Positions 8,851-18,000 of a stretch of DNA of 64,000 nt are shown piece after piece. Under the pieces are notes generated by a model that ran no database searches, was not told the origin of the DNA, and saw only the letters and a list, made by a program, of their open reading frames with translations. The stretch covers positions 372,001-436,000 of the forward strand of contig JACJXZ010000003.1 in the NCBI GenBank assembly GCA_020636375.1. The letters run 5' to 3'. The stretch's first letter is position 1. Every line of letters begins with the position of its first letter. The translations under genes were made by a program, and so were the position numbers. The DNA is from Lewinellaceae bacterium. GTDB taxonomy: Bacteria; Bacteroidota; Bacteroidia; Chitinophagales; Saprospiraceae.

Positions 8851-10848
8851 CTACTGCCCCACTACCTCAAACTCCGTCCGCCGGTTCTCCCGCCTTCCCT
8901 CTGCCGTCTCGTTCGTCGCGATGGGTTTGCTTTCCCCGTAGCCCTTGTACTGCAGCCGTCCTTCGTCGATGTCATGCTGAACGAGGTACTGATAAACCGC
9001 CTTCGCCCGGTTTTCCGAAAGGGCGAGGTTATCCTCTTCCGAGCCCACATTATCGGTATGGCCGTTAATGCGGATCTTCAGGCCGGGGTTTTCATCCAGC
9101 AGGGCTTTCAGGCGGTTGAGTTCAGAGGTGGATTCGGGGCGCAGGGCGGCGGATCCCGTTTCGAAGAAGACGTTTTTCAGGACGACCGGCCTGGCGGCAG
9201 GCGCCTCCGCTGCCGGTTCGGGGATGGGCGACAGTTCGATCTCCAGCAGGAAGGGTTCGGCGATGGTGCCGGCCTCGGAAAGGGCGAAGTTTTCAGAGTG
9301 GAACAGGTATCCGGGCCGGAAGACGTTCAGGGCGTAGTCTTCGCCCATGGGCAGCACGGCCAGGAACGCGCCGTCCTCGTCGGTTTGTGCCTGCAGGTGG
9401 CTCTGCCCGCTTTTCAGCTTGATGAAATCCACGGTAGCGGTGAGGGGGCGGCGGGTGCCGGCCTCCCGGACGATGGCCTTCACGTAGGTCGCCGGCTGGG
9501 GCCGGGCTTCCGGGTAGAGTTCGAAACTGTAAATGTCAGAAGAGCGGCGCAGTAGCTTTCGCTCTTCCGGCATCAGGCTATCGACCACGCCGGCGCGGTC
9601 GGTGGAGAAGTAGGCGGTGCTGCCGTCGAGGCTGACGATGAGGGCGCCCTCGTTGGCCTCGGTGTTGATAGGGTAGCCCAGGTTCCGGGGCTTGCTCCAG
9701 GTGCCGTCGGGCTGCAGTCGGGAAACGAACAGGTCGAACCCGCCCAGGCCGGGGTGGCCGTCCGACATGAAGTACAGCGTCTTCCCGTCGGGGTGGATGA
9801 AGGGTGCTTGTTCTCGTTCGGAGGTATTGATGGACGGGCCCAGGTTTTGGGGTTCGCCCCACCGGCCGTCGGTGCCTTTCCGGCTGGCCCAGAGGTCGAT
9901 CAGGCCTTCGCCGCCGGGGCGGTCGCTGACGAAGAACAAGGTATTGCCGTCGGCGGAGAGGGAAGGTTGCGACTCCCAGCCTTTGGTGTTGACGGGGCTG
10001 CCCAGGTTGCGGGCGTCCTGCCACCGGCCGTTTTTCAATTCGGTGATGTAGAGGTCGCAACGGCCCAGCCCTCCCTTGCGCTCGCAGGCGGTGAAGACGA
10101 TGGATTTGCCGTTGGCAGCAATGCTCTGGGCGCCTTCGCTGAGCTGGGGGTGGTTGATATTTTCCAGGGGGATGGCCTCCTGCCATTCGCCGTCCACCTT
10201 ATGGCTCAGGTAGAAATCTTCCTGCCGGTTGACGACCCGGACGAAGACCAGGATTTCGCCGTCGGCGGTCAGGGAGGGCAGGTACTCCGGCAAGGGGGTG
10301 TTGACGCCCGGCCCCAGGCTCCTGGGGTCGAAGGGCACCGGTTTGTTGCGCGCATCGGCGGCCAGGCGGGCGCCGGCCAGCAGGCGTTCGGCTTCCGCTT
10401 TGCGCTTGTCCTTGGCTTTATCTGACTGAAGGAATTGTTCCAGGTGGCCGGCCGCCTCTTCGTATTTTTGCTGGCTAAATTCCGCCCGGGCGCATAAGTA
10501 GTAGGCCAGGGGCGCATAATCGGGCCCCAGGGACAGCGCATTTTCGAACTCCTCTTCCGCCCTGGCGTAGCGTTCCATCTGCAGGTTGAGGTCGGCGTAC
10601 ATCAGGCGGGCGTCGATGAAGGCGGGTTCTTTCTGGAGGGCCTTTTCCAGGGCCTGCAGGGCATCGGCATAGCGCACGGCGTTTAGGTGTTGTTTGGCTT
10701 CGGCGTAGAGCTTTTGTGTTTTGCCCGATATGTCGCGTTCGGTGAGGTATTTCTGGGAGGAGGCAGAGAAAGGAGCGCAAAGCAGTATTGCTGCCCATAA
10801 AAGAAAAAACTTCCGCCCCGATCCGGCTTTTGATCCTGGTAAAGACAT
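8851..10848 (-). CDS. PorE-like OmpA family protein with TPR, PD40 and CRD domains
   Basis: The domain order is TPR repeats (about residues 35-165), then PD40/WD40-like beta-propeller repeats (about 190-455). The propeller shows blades such as SLSADGNTLFFVSDRPGG and FIHPDGKTLYFMSDG. A carboxypeptidase regulatory-like domain (about 460-545) and an OmpA C-terminal peptidoglycan-binding domain (about 560-665, with NGHTDNVGSEEDN and LSENRAKAVYQYL) follow. This is the architecture of PorE, a periplasmic component of the type IX secretion system. Several OmpA paralogues in Bacteroidota share it, so orthology is not proven. I use ATG 10848, which gives a signal peptide ending SASSQ; an in-frame ATG at 10926 would put a polar leader first. 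No lipobox cysteine is evident, unlike lipoprotein PorE. Confidence 0.82.
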   Translation of the reverse strand: MSLPGSKAGSGRKFFLLWAAILLCAPFSASSQKYLTERDISGKTQKLYAEAKQHLNAVRYADALQALEKALQKEPAFIDARLMYADLNLQMERYARAEEEFENALSLGPDYAPLAYYLCARAEFSQQKYEEAAGHLEQFLQSDKAKDKRKAEAERLLAGARLAADARNKPVPFDPRSLGPGVNTPLPEYLPSLTADGEILVFVRVVNRQEDFYLSHKVDGEWQEAIPLENINHPQLSEGAQSIAANGKSIVFTACERKGGLGRCDLYITELKNGRWQDARNLGSPVNTKGWESQPSLSADGNTLFFVSDRPGGEGLIDLWASRKGTDGRWGEPQNLGPSINTSEREQAPFIHPDGKTLYFMSDGHPGLGGFDLFVSRLQPDGTWSKPRNLGYPINTEANEGALIVSLDGSTAYFSTDRAGVVDSLMPEERKLLRRSSDIYSFELYPEARPQPATYVKAIVREAGTRRPLTATVDFIKLKSGQSHLQAQTDEDGAFLAVLPMGEDYALNVFRPGYLFHSENFALSEAGTIAEPFLLEIELSPIPEPAAEAPAARPVVLKNVFFETGSAALRPESTSELNRLKALLDENPGLKIRINGHTDNVGSEEDNLALSENRAKAVYQYLVQHDIDEGRLQYKGYGESKPIATNETAEGRRENRRTEFEVVGQ

Positions 10849-10940
10849 TGCTCTTGTATTTCTGGGTTTATAACGTTGAGGACGAGAGGAAGTTATGCCT
10901 TGTTGAATAAATGTTCCAGGGCCCAAGGCATATTAGAAAT

Positions 10941-10988
10941 ATAAAAAAGGGCGCTTCCCGAAACCAGCGGTAGCACCCCTTTATTTTT
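10941..10988 (-). terminator. Rho-independent terminator of the TPR gene
   Basis: Read on the minus strand, AAAGGGGTGCT pairs with AGCGCCCTTT across a loop of about 17 bases, with one bulge and one G-U pair, and runs into TTTTTT. It lies just past the stop of the TPR gene and before the OmpA gene, so the two minus-strand genes are probably transcribed separately. Confidence 0.65.
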
Positions 10989-11006
10989 TCCAGAACTACA
11001 ATTTTT

Positions 11007-12032
11007 TCACACCGCCGCCGCCTGCAGCAGCTCAGCGGCCCGTTCCGATCCCTGGCTGGCGGCGGCTTCCCAGTCCTTTTTGAACCCGCCTTTGCCTGCC
11101 TTCTGGAGGGCGATGCCGCGGCAGACCAGCAGGTCTGCTTCGGGGAACTCCCCTTTGGCAGCTTCTATCTCCAGGGCCTGGTCAAAAGCTTTGACGGAAT
11201 CGGCGTACTGGCCCGTTTCCAGCAGGGCGCGGCCGTAGTTGAAGAAGGCCCGTTTCCGCCAGCGGAAGTTGGGGTTCTCTTTGGAGAAGTTGCGGCGGGT
11301 GAACAGTTTGAATTCCAGGGCAGCCTTGTCGAACTCGCCCAGCCGGAGGTGGCATTCGCCTTTGATGCGGCGCGCCTGCCAGTACATAGGCTGGAGCGGG
11401 ATGGAGTTCTTGGCGGCCAGTTCCAGGTCCTGTGCAGCACCCTTATCGTCTTCCATTGCGATCCGGACGATTGCCCTTCCGAAGTACGGTTCGGCGGCAT
11501 CGGGGTTGATATCTATGCTCTTGGAATAATCGTAGAGAGCGTCCTTGAAGTTGCGCAGCTGATAGTTGACGAAGCCGCGGCGTTCGTAAGCTTTGGCATG
11601 GCGCGCGAATTTGTCGATGGCCCGGCTGAGCGCTTTCATGGCCTCTTCCTCTTTGCCGGCCTCCTTGACCAGTTCTCTGCCGGTGAGGAAAGCCTGGACG
11701 GCGGCCTTGTCGCCTTTAGGTTCGACGTGGCGGTGATCAATGACTCTGCCCTCCTCCACCATCCAGGCGCTGAGGTCGCCGGCGATAGCATACTGGACGA
11801 TGAATTCAAGCATGTTGATGGTATTGCGCCATTCCTTTTCCGTGGCCATTGCGATGAGGCGGGGGATTTCGAGGGTATGGTTCTCTGCATTGAAGATGTC
11901 TTCCGGCTTGAGGAGGAGAACCTGCCGGTAGTAGTTTTCGGCCCGGTGTTCGAACATTTGCTGGACCCGTTCGAAGCTGCGCTCGTTGCCAAACTCGAGC
12001 TGCCCGGAGAAAATTGTCTTGAAAGTCATCAT
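11007..12032 (-). CDS. Tetratricopeptide repeat protein of unknown function
   Basis: The 341-residue protein has no signal peptide and is probably cytoplasmic. Residues 1-100 are a non-repetitive helical region (RSFERVQQMFEHRAENYYRQ, WRNTINMLEFIVQYAIAGD). From about 115 there are TPR-type helical pairs (AKAYERRGFVNYQLRNFKDALYDYSKSIDINPDAAEPYFGR is interrupted only by short turns). The last repeats end around ALLETGQYADSVKAFDQALEIE. TPRs mediate protein-protein contacts; no catalytic motif is visible. The start could be either of two adjacent ATGs (12032 or 12029). Confidence 0.7.
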   Translation of the reverse strand: MMTFKTIFSGQLEFGNERSFERVQQMFEHRAENYYRQVLLLKPEDIFNAENHTLEIPRLIAMATEKEWRNTINMLEFIVQYAIAGDLSAWMVEEGRVIDHRHVEPKGDKAAVQAFLTGRELVKEAGKEEEAMKALSRAIDKFARHAKAYERRGFVNYQLRNFKDALYDYSKSIDINPDAAEPYFGRAIVRIAMEDDKGAAQDLELAAKNSIPLQPMYWQARRIKGECHLRLGEFDKAALEFKLFTRRNFSKENPNFRWRKRAFFNYGRALLETGQYADSVKAFDQALEIEAAKGEFPEADLLVCRGIALQKAGKGGFKKDWEAAASQGSERAAELLQAAAV

Positions 12033-12701
12033 GCTGCCTTTTTAGATTGTATGTAGTTTAGTCCATAGCGTATTCAAAACCCTACGGCGGAGAAGTTGTT
12101 CATCGCCTGGCGCCAAAACTATTCATTTTCAGGCGTTTGGCACCTGCGCGGCCAACTTTTACACCGACATTTTCGGATAACGTCAATTGGTTCGAAAGCA
12201 GTGGGGCAAACGCCACCCGCTGCCGGAAGCAAGGAGAAAAGCTGCCTGCTTCAGGGCAAGCGTGGTTCGTCGTCTTAATACCTGTGTTCAGGGATCGAAA
12301 CCCTGTTGCTACTTACGTTGCAAGCTGGGATAGCTAACTGCTCCGTTGCCGGCCTGGGCAAGTGTGGCGATGAAGCAGATTAGTCGATGGTTTTCTCAAG
12401 CACCGCTATGCGGGAAAACGCATAACGCTGTGGTTCAGTCTCTAAAGTTGGGTTGGAAAAACTCATGTTGAGCCCGTCTTACCGTCTAACATACAAAGTT
12501 GCGAAGTTTCGCCCGGAAAGGCAAGAAATCAGGCATAAAAGTTGCGGCGAAAAGCCGAAAAAAATATCCACAACCCGGTCCGGGAAGTTGTGGATAAACC
12601 GGTGGAAATCACAGATTTCCCGGTGGAAAATATTGGTTTCGATGTGGAGAAGAACAAAAAAATCCGGGCACACCTTGTTGGGGTCAATTTTCTTTGACCA
12701 G
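12033..12701. other. Intergenic region without a convincing gene
   Basis: About 670 bp separate the TPR gene and the aldehyde dehydrogenase gene, both on minus. Short frames exist but show no coding character. The only structured part I see is the pair of DnaA-box-like sequences at 12566-12595, with a third weaker one near 12641. Confidence 0.5.
12566..12595. promoter_or_regulatory. Inverted pair of DnaA-box-like sequences
   Basis: ATCCACAAC at 12566-12574 and GTTGTGGAT at 12587-12595 form a perfect 9-bp inverted repeat around a second palindrome (CCCGG-T-CCGGG). The right arm with the next two bases (TGTGGATAA) is the exact reverse complement of the consensus DnaA box TTATCCACA. The left arm (ATATCCACA) differs at one position. 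Two boxes are too few to call an origin. Confidence 0.4.
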
Positions 12702-14156
12702 TTAACCGTATTTCACACAAACATTTTTGGGTTCTGTGAAAAAGCGCAGGGCTTCGGTGCCTCCCTCCCGGCCCACGCCCGAATTTTTGACGCCCCCGAA
12801 CGGCGTGCGCAGGTCGCGCACCATCCAGCAGTTCACCCACACGATGCCGGCCTGCAATTGCTCTGCCACCCGGTTGGCGCGCGAGATGTCCTGCGTCCAA
12901 ACCGTAGCGGAAAGGCCATAACGGGTGCCGTTGGCCAGGGCAATGGCCTCCGCCTCCGTGTCGAAAGGGGCAATGGTCACGACCGGGCCGAAAATCTCTT
13001 CCTGGTTGGTCCGGCACTCCAGCGGCAGCCCCTCGACCACCGCCGGGCGCAGGAAGTATCCGTTTTCATATTCCCCCTGCATTTCCAGGCGGTTGCCGCC
13101 GCAGAGGATCGTGCCCCCTTCCACTTCCGCCAGGGAGAGGTAGCTTTGTACTTTTTCCAGGTGTTGTTGGGACACCAGTGCGCCCAGGTCCGTTACGCTG
13201 GAGAAGGGATCGCCGACCTTCAGGAACTGGGTGCGCTTGACCAGCTCCTCCCGGAATTTCTCATACAAGGACCGTTCGACATAGATGCGGGAGCCGCACA
13301 GGCAAATCTGCCCGTTGTTGGAGAAGGACGACCGCAGCGTTCCCACCATCATTTCGTCGAAATTGCAGTCGGCGAAGATAACATTGGGATTTTTCCCTCC
13401 CAGTTCCAGGGAGAGCTTTTTAAATACCGGCGCCGCCGTCCTGGCGATCTGCTGGCCGGTGGCCGTGCCTCCGGTAAAGGAGATAGCCTTCACTTTGGGA
13501 TGTTCTACGATGGCTTGTCCGGCTTTGGGCCCCAGCCCATGGACGATGTTGAGCACGCCCGGCGGCAGGCCGGCCTCGATGCAGGCTTTGGAGAGCAGAT
13601 AGGCCGTCATGGGCGTGAGCTCTGACGGCTTGGCCACCACGCAGTTGCCAGTGGCCAGGGCCGGAGCGATCTTCCAGGTGAAAAGGTACAGCGGCAGGTT
13701 CCAGGGCGAGATGCAGCCCACCACGCCCAGGGGCTGCCGCAACGTGAAGTTTATGGCTTCGCCCGCCATGTGGTGTGATTCGGAACCGAATTGCAGCACG
13801 GAGGTCGCAAAAAAACGGAAGTTGGACTGCGCCCGCGGGATGTCGACGCTCATCGACATGGATAGGGGCTTGCCGGAATCGATGGTCTCGGCGCGGGCGA
13901 AGGCCTCCATGTTCTGTTCGATGATGTCGGCAATGCGCATCAGCAACCGGAAACGGGTGCGCGGCTCCGATGCGGACCAGTCCCGGAAGGCGCGCTCAGC
14001 AGCCTCGACCGCCCGCTGCACGTCATTGTCGTCCGAATCGGGCAGGTGAGCGTATACTTTGCCGGTAGCCGGGTTGTAGTTGTCCAGGTAAGCGCCGGAA
14101 ACAGCGGGCGCCAGGGCGCCGTCGATGTAGTTTTTAATGTACTTGTCTGTCGTCAT
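12702..14156 (-). CDS. NAD(P)-dependent aldehyde dehydrogenase, 2-hydroxymuconate/2-aminomuconate semialdehyde type
   Basis: The 484-residue protein is a complete ALDH superfamily enzyme that oxidises an aldehyde to its acid. Visible motifs are PWNLPL (160s), the cofactor loop FTGGTATGQ (237-245), the general base in ELGGKNP (Glu251) and the nucleophile in NNGQICLCGSR (Cys285). The C-terminal EEIFGPVVTI and the PFGGVKNSGVGREGG segment complete the fold. Its overall pattern (NYIDG, YNPATGKVYAHLPDS, PRAQSNFRFFA) resembles the ALDH8/2-aminomuconate semialdehyde dehydrogenase branch used in tryptophan-kynurenine or aromatic meta-cleavage degradation. No other gene of such a pathway is nearby, so the substrate is an inference. 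Confidence 0.9.
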   Translation of the reverse strand: MTTDKYIKNYIDGALAPAVSGAYLDNYNPATGKVYAHLPDSDDNDVQRAVEAAERAFRDWSASEPRTRFRLLMRIADIIEQNMEAFARAETIDSGKPLSMSMSVDIPRAQSNFRFFATSVLQFGSESHHMAGEAINFTLRQPLGVVGCISPWNLPLYLFTWKIAPALATGNCVVAKPSELTPMTAYLLSKACIEAGLPPGVLNIVHGLGPKAGQAIVEHPKVKAISFTGGTATGQQIARTAAPVFKKLSLELGGKNPNVIFADCNFDEMMVGTLRSSFSNNGQICLCGSRIYVERSLYEKFREELVKRTQFLKVGDPFSSVTDLGALVSQQHLEKVQSYLSLAEVEGGTILCGGNRLEMQGEYENGYFLRPAVVEGLPLECRTNQEEIFGPVVTIAPFDTEAEAIALANGTRYGLSATVWTQDISRANRVAEQLQAGIVWVNCWMVRDLRTPFGGVKNSGVGREGGTEALRFFTEPKNVCVKYG

Positions 14157-14302
14157 GGTTGGGAATTCGTTGCTGTTGTGGTTGCCAGGATGTGAGCTCC
14201 GGGGCTAATATACATTCAACAAGATACGGCTTTCTTTCCGAAAAACCGGAAACAAACAACAAACAACAGTCAACAAACAACAGCCCCCCCCACCTCCCCA
14301 GG

Positions 14303-14441
14303 AGGGGGTATGTAAAACTCAAAAACTGTCCTGGCAACTTCCTCTTTCCACCCTTACCTTTATTCCATGTTCAGCAATGAGCTGTGCGATAACAAAAAGG
14401 CCCTTCGAACGCGGGGGTATGTAAAATCAAAATTCTGTCCC
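14303..14441 (+). repeat. Two copies of a GGGGGTATGTAAAA motif
   Basis: GGGGGTATGTAAAA is followed by a TCAAAA and a CTGTCC block at about 14304-14332, and again at about 14413-14441. The inner bases vary slightly. The copies are about 109 bp apart. They could be ends of a decayed mobile element or duplicated regulatory sites. Confidence 0.4.
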
Positions 14442-14614
14442 CTCCGCCGGAGAAATGTTGAACTACCTTTGGAATATCGCAGGGACGAGAGGAGCCACAA
14501 GCTCCATTTAGTCCCGGATGACACATACGGAAAATATGATTTGGGAATAGTACATAAGTTAATTGGGTTGTAACTAGTTTGTTAGGAATGCAGGTGTAAC
14601 AACCTGCTTACGAG

Positions 14615-14676
14615 AGCTATTACCCAGGTGCAGCAGCCATTTTTTGGTTGCAGCGCCTGGGTGAAATAGCTTTTTT
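14615..14676 (+). terminator. Strong hairpin with U-run upstream of the giant gene
   Basis: AGCTATT-ACCCAGG pairs with CCTGGGT-AAATAGCT around a loop containing inner GC pairs, and the stem is followed directly by TTTTTT. It has the form of a rho-independent terminator. No plus-strand gene precedes it, so it may act as an attenuator in the leader or end a small RNA. Confidence 0.5.
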
Positions 14677-14833
14677 GTTCAGCCCTTCCTGTTCCCGGAC
14701 CAAGACGACATAATTCATTCGACATAGCATACAGCACAAAGATCGCAGGAAAAGGCCCCTGTCGAAAGGGGACAGCTATATCAACAAATCATGATCATAC
14801 ATGAACGACTGGGCTAATTACTTGGCTACAGCC

Positions 14834-14852
14834 GGCCTTCGCACCGAAGGCC
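14834..14852. promoter_or_regulatory. Short perfect hairpin in the leader
   Basis: GGCCTTCG and CGAAGGCC form an 8-bp perfect stem with a 3-base loop about 220 bp before the giant gene's start. Confidence 0.35.
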
Positions 14853-15072
14853 TGAACATCGAAAACATACAAATATGCACTAAGGGGTATTCGGTCTTTC
14901 CGGGTATCCCTAATCCTGTTTTTCCCCGGAGAGCTTCAGCGCCCGGAAAACAGCGGCAGCAGCCGTTCCGCTCTATCCAGTGCCAGAAACATACAATCAA
15001 TACAGATCGATCAATCAGGAATTTGTAAAAACAAAGTTAGGCAATCCAGCGCCTTTCGAAAACCATCGGACA

Positions 15073-18000
15073 ATGAGACGACTTTTACCCTCTATCAATC
15101 GCCAAGCCAACAACGGTTTAACCTGCAAGTCAGCTTTGGTTCTTCCTCTCCTGCTCTGGTTTGGAGGATTCCACCTTTCCGCCCAGCCAGTGATCACCGC
15201 ACGCTTTGCCAATCCGCAGTTTGATTGCAACAGTGGTGAATATTGTGTGGATGTGGAGTTCCAGTCCGACACACCGGGCGAGGAAATCTTCGGCATCAAC
15301 CTTCGTTTCTTCTACGATGAGAGCATTCTGACGCTAATCGACACCCGCGATTTCCAGGGAGGGTATACCGGATCGAACGGCAATAACCCGTATATACCCC
15401 CTTCTGTCCAGCTCACTCCCGGCGCTGGCCCGACGTTGTTCGACTTTGCCGGCAACGCCACCTTCGTAAACGGCGCGGTCTCCAAAACAAATAGCGGGGC
15501 GACGCCTGTTACGGTGTCCACTGCTGGCTGGACGAAGCTCTTCCAGGCCTGCTTCAGCGTGGATAACCCCGCTGCCCTCAATAATTTCTGCCCCAGCCTG
15601 GTGTGGGACCTGGAGTTCAACCCCAGCAACGGCGGATTCCCCGCCGGCGACGATGGCGTGGTGATCACGCTGGTTGACCCCGACCCCAATTTTGACTCCA
15701 AGCCTTCTACCGAGAATGTGGTGCAGTACAACTGGCAGTACTTTGATCCCAATGCCACTACTGTTCCTCCCTTTGGTGAACTGGTAGAGGCCATCTGCAT
15801 CTCGCCCAACTGCGGCGGCAGCCCGGTGGTTGACCTCTCTCTCGATATATCGGTAGATAACGCCACGCCTCTGGTTGGTGATCCGGTGATTTTTACCGTT
15901 GTGCTGAATAATGCCAATGGCTTTGACCAGGCCAATAATATAACGGTATCTGCACCTTTGCCCGCCGGCTTTACCTGGAGTAGCGATGATAGCGGGGGAA
16001 CTTACACGCCCGGAACCGGCGCCTGGTCCATCCCCACTCTGGCCGGTGGAGCGACGGCAACGTTAAATATAACCGCTACCGTCAACGTCAGCGGCCCTTA
16101 CCTCACGCTTGCGGAAGTTTCTGCTGTGGATGAAAATGATGTGGACTCTACTCCCGGCGATGGGGTGGACACCGATGGCGACATGAACGTCGAGGATGAC
16201 CCCGATGATGACGACGACGGCGATGGGGTATCGGTAATTCCGGTACAACAAGCTTCGGGCATCAGCCTGGAAAAAACCGGTACCTGGAATGACGATGGTG
16301 ATGGCATTGCCGAAGTAGGAGAAACGATAACCTACACCTTTACCGTAACCAATACCGGCAACGTCCCCCTGACGAACATCACCGTCAGTGACCTCACATC
16401 GGGCGTCACAGTGAGCGGCGGCCCGCTGGCCAGCCTCGCTCCGGGTGCATCGGATAATTCGACCTTCACCGCCAGCTATACCCTGACGCAGGTGGACCTT
16501 ACTGCCGGCAGTTTTTCTAACCAGGCCTCGGCGACAGGCGATGATCCGGGCGGCAACCCCGTGAACGACAATGCCTCGGACGACCCATCAACCCCGGCGC
16601 CGGATGACCCGACCGTTATTGCCCTGCCGGCTGCTCCTGCTCCTGTGCCGGTGGTCACGGTACGCCTCGCCAACCCCACGTACGACTGCGCCAACGAAAC
16701 CTACTGCCTGGATGTCGAATACATTTCCGACGTCCCCGGCCAGCAGCTCTTTGGCACCAACGTGCGCTTCTTTTATGATGACAGCGAGCTGGAATTCACG
16801 GCATTTACCGACTTCCAGGGCGGATACGGCGAGGTGGCGCCCTCGCCTCCGAATGTGACTACTTTCCCGGCGGCTCAGGGGCCTGCCGGTTTTGGCTTTA
16901 CCGGCGCTCCCGAATGGGTCAACGGCGCGATACAGCTCACCGACCCCAACGGCGCCATCACCCTGTCCACTGTCACCTGGACCAAAGTGTTCCAGATCTG
17001 CTTCGACGTAACGGACCCCAATGCGAACCTCAACAATTTCTGCCCGCCTGTGGTATGGGATCTCGAGGAAGACGTCGTCGCCGGCGGCTTTATCACCGGC
17101 GACGACGGCGTGGTCATCACGCTGGTTAACCCGGATCCGCTGGAGGATTCTTCGCCCACCGTCGAAAATGTACAACATAACAACTGGGAATACGACGGCG
17201 TAGGCGGACTTCCCTATGGCGGCCCGGTAGAAGACGCCTGCATCAACATCCGCTGTTTTGACCTGTCTTTGGATAAAATGGTGGACAATACCGCGCCAAA
17301 TATCGGCGGTACGGTCACCTTTACCTTATCGCTGAACAACGCCGGCCCGGATGATGCCCAGGACGTCCTGGTAGCCGATGCCCTGCCCGGCGGTTATACC
17401 TATGTCAGCGATGATGGCGGCGGCAGCTATGCCGGCGGAGTATGGGATGTAGGTACTCTGGCAGCCAATAGCAGCGCGAGCCTGCAAATTACCGCCACAG
17501 TCAACGCGGTGGGCGATTATGTGAACCTGGCAGAGGTAAGCGGCTATACCGGTACCGACCTGGATTCCGAGCCCAATAACGGCGTCGATACCGACGGCGA
17601 TATGAACGTAGAGGACGACCCGGATGATGAAGACGATGGCGATGGCGTCGTAGTAAGCCCAATAGAAGGCGGGCTGGTTGTCACCAAAGTAGATATGATC
17701 GACCCGGGTGCCAACCTCATTCTCAACGTGGGAGACGTGATCAACTACACGATCACAGTAGAAAACAACAGCTTCGAATTCATCAATAACATTACCATTG
17801 ACGACCCCGTGGCGGATCCCGGTTCGGTAAGTTGCGCCCTGCCCGAGCCCTTCAGCCTTGCCCCGGGAGAAAGTACTGCCTGTACCGCCACCCATACCAT
17901 CACCCAGGTCGACCTCAATGCCGGGCAGGTGGTCAACATTGCCACCGCCAACGGAGAGAATCCGAACGGCGACCCGATCAGCGACCCCAGTGATGACCCG

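Larger units (their letters stand above)
14157..15072. other. Long intergenic leader in front of the giant gene
   Basis: About 900 bp separate the divergent aldehyde dehydrogenase start and the proposed start of the giant protein. There is no convincing gene. The stretch contains a duplicated motif (14303-14441), a terminator-like hairpin (14615-14676) and a short perfect hairpin (14834-14852). A long structured untranslated leader is possible; I could not identify a clear TAnnTTTG promoter. Confidence 0.5.

Noticed and set aside
12453..13625. 390-codon plus-strand frame opposite the aldehyde dehydrogenase
   Set aside because: Antisense shadow of a fully conserved enzyme gene.
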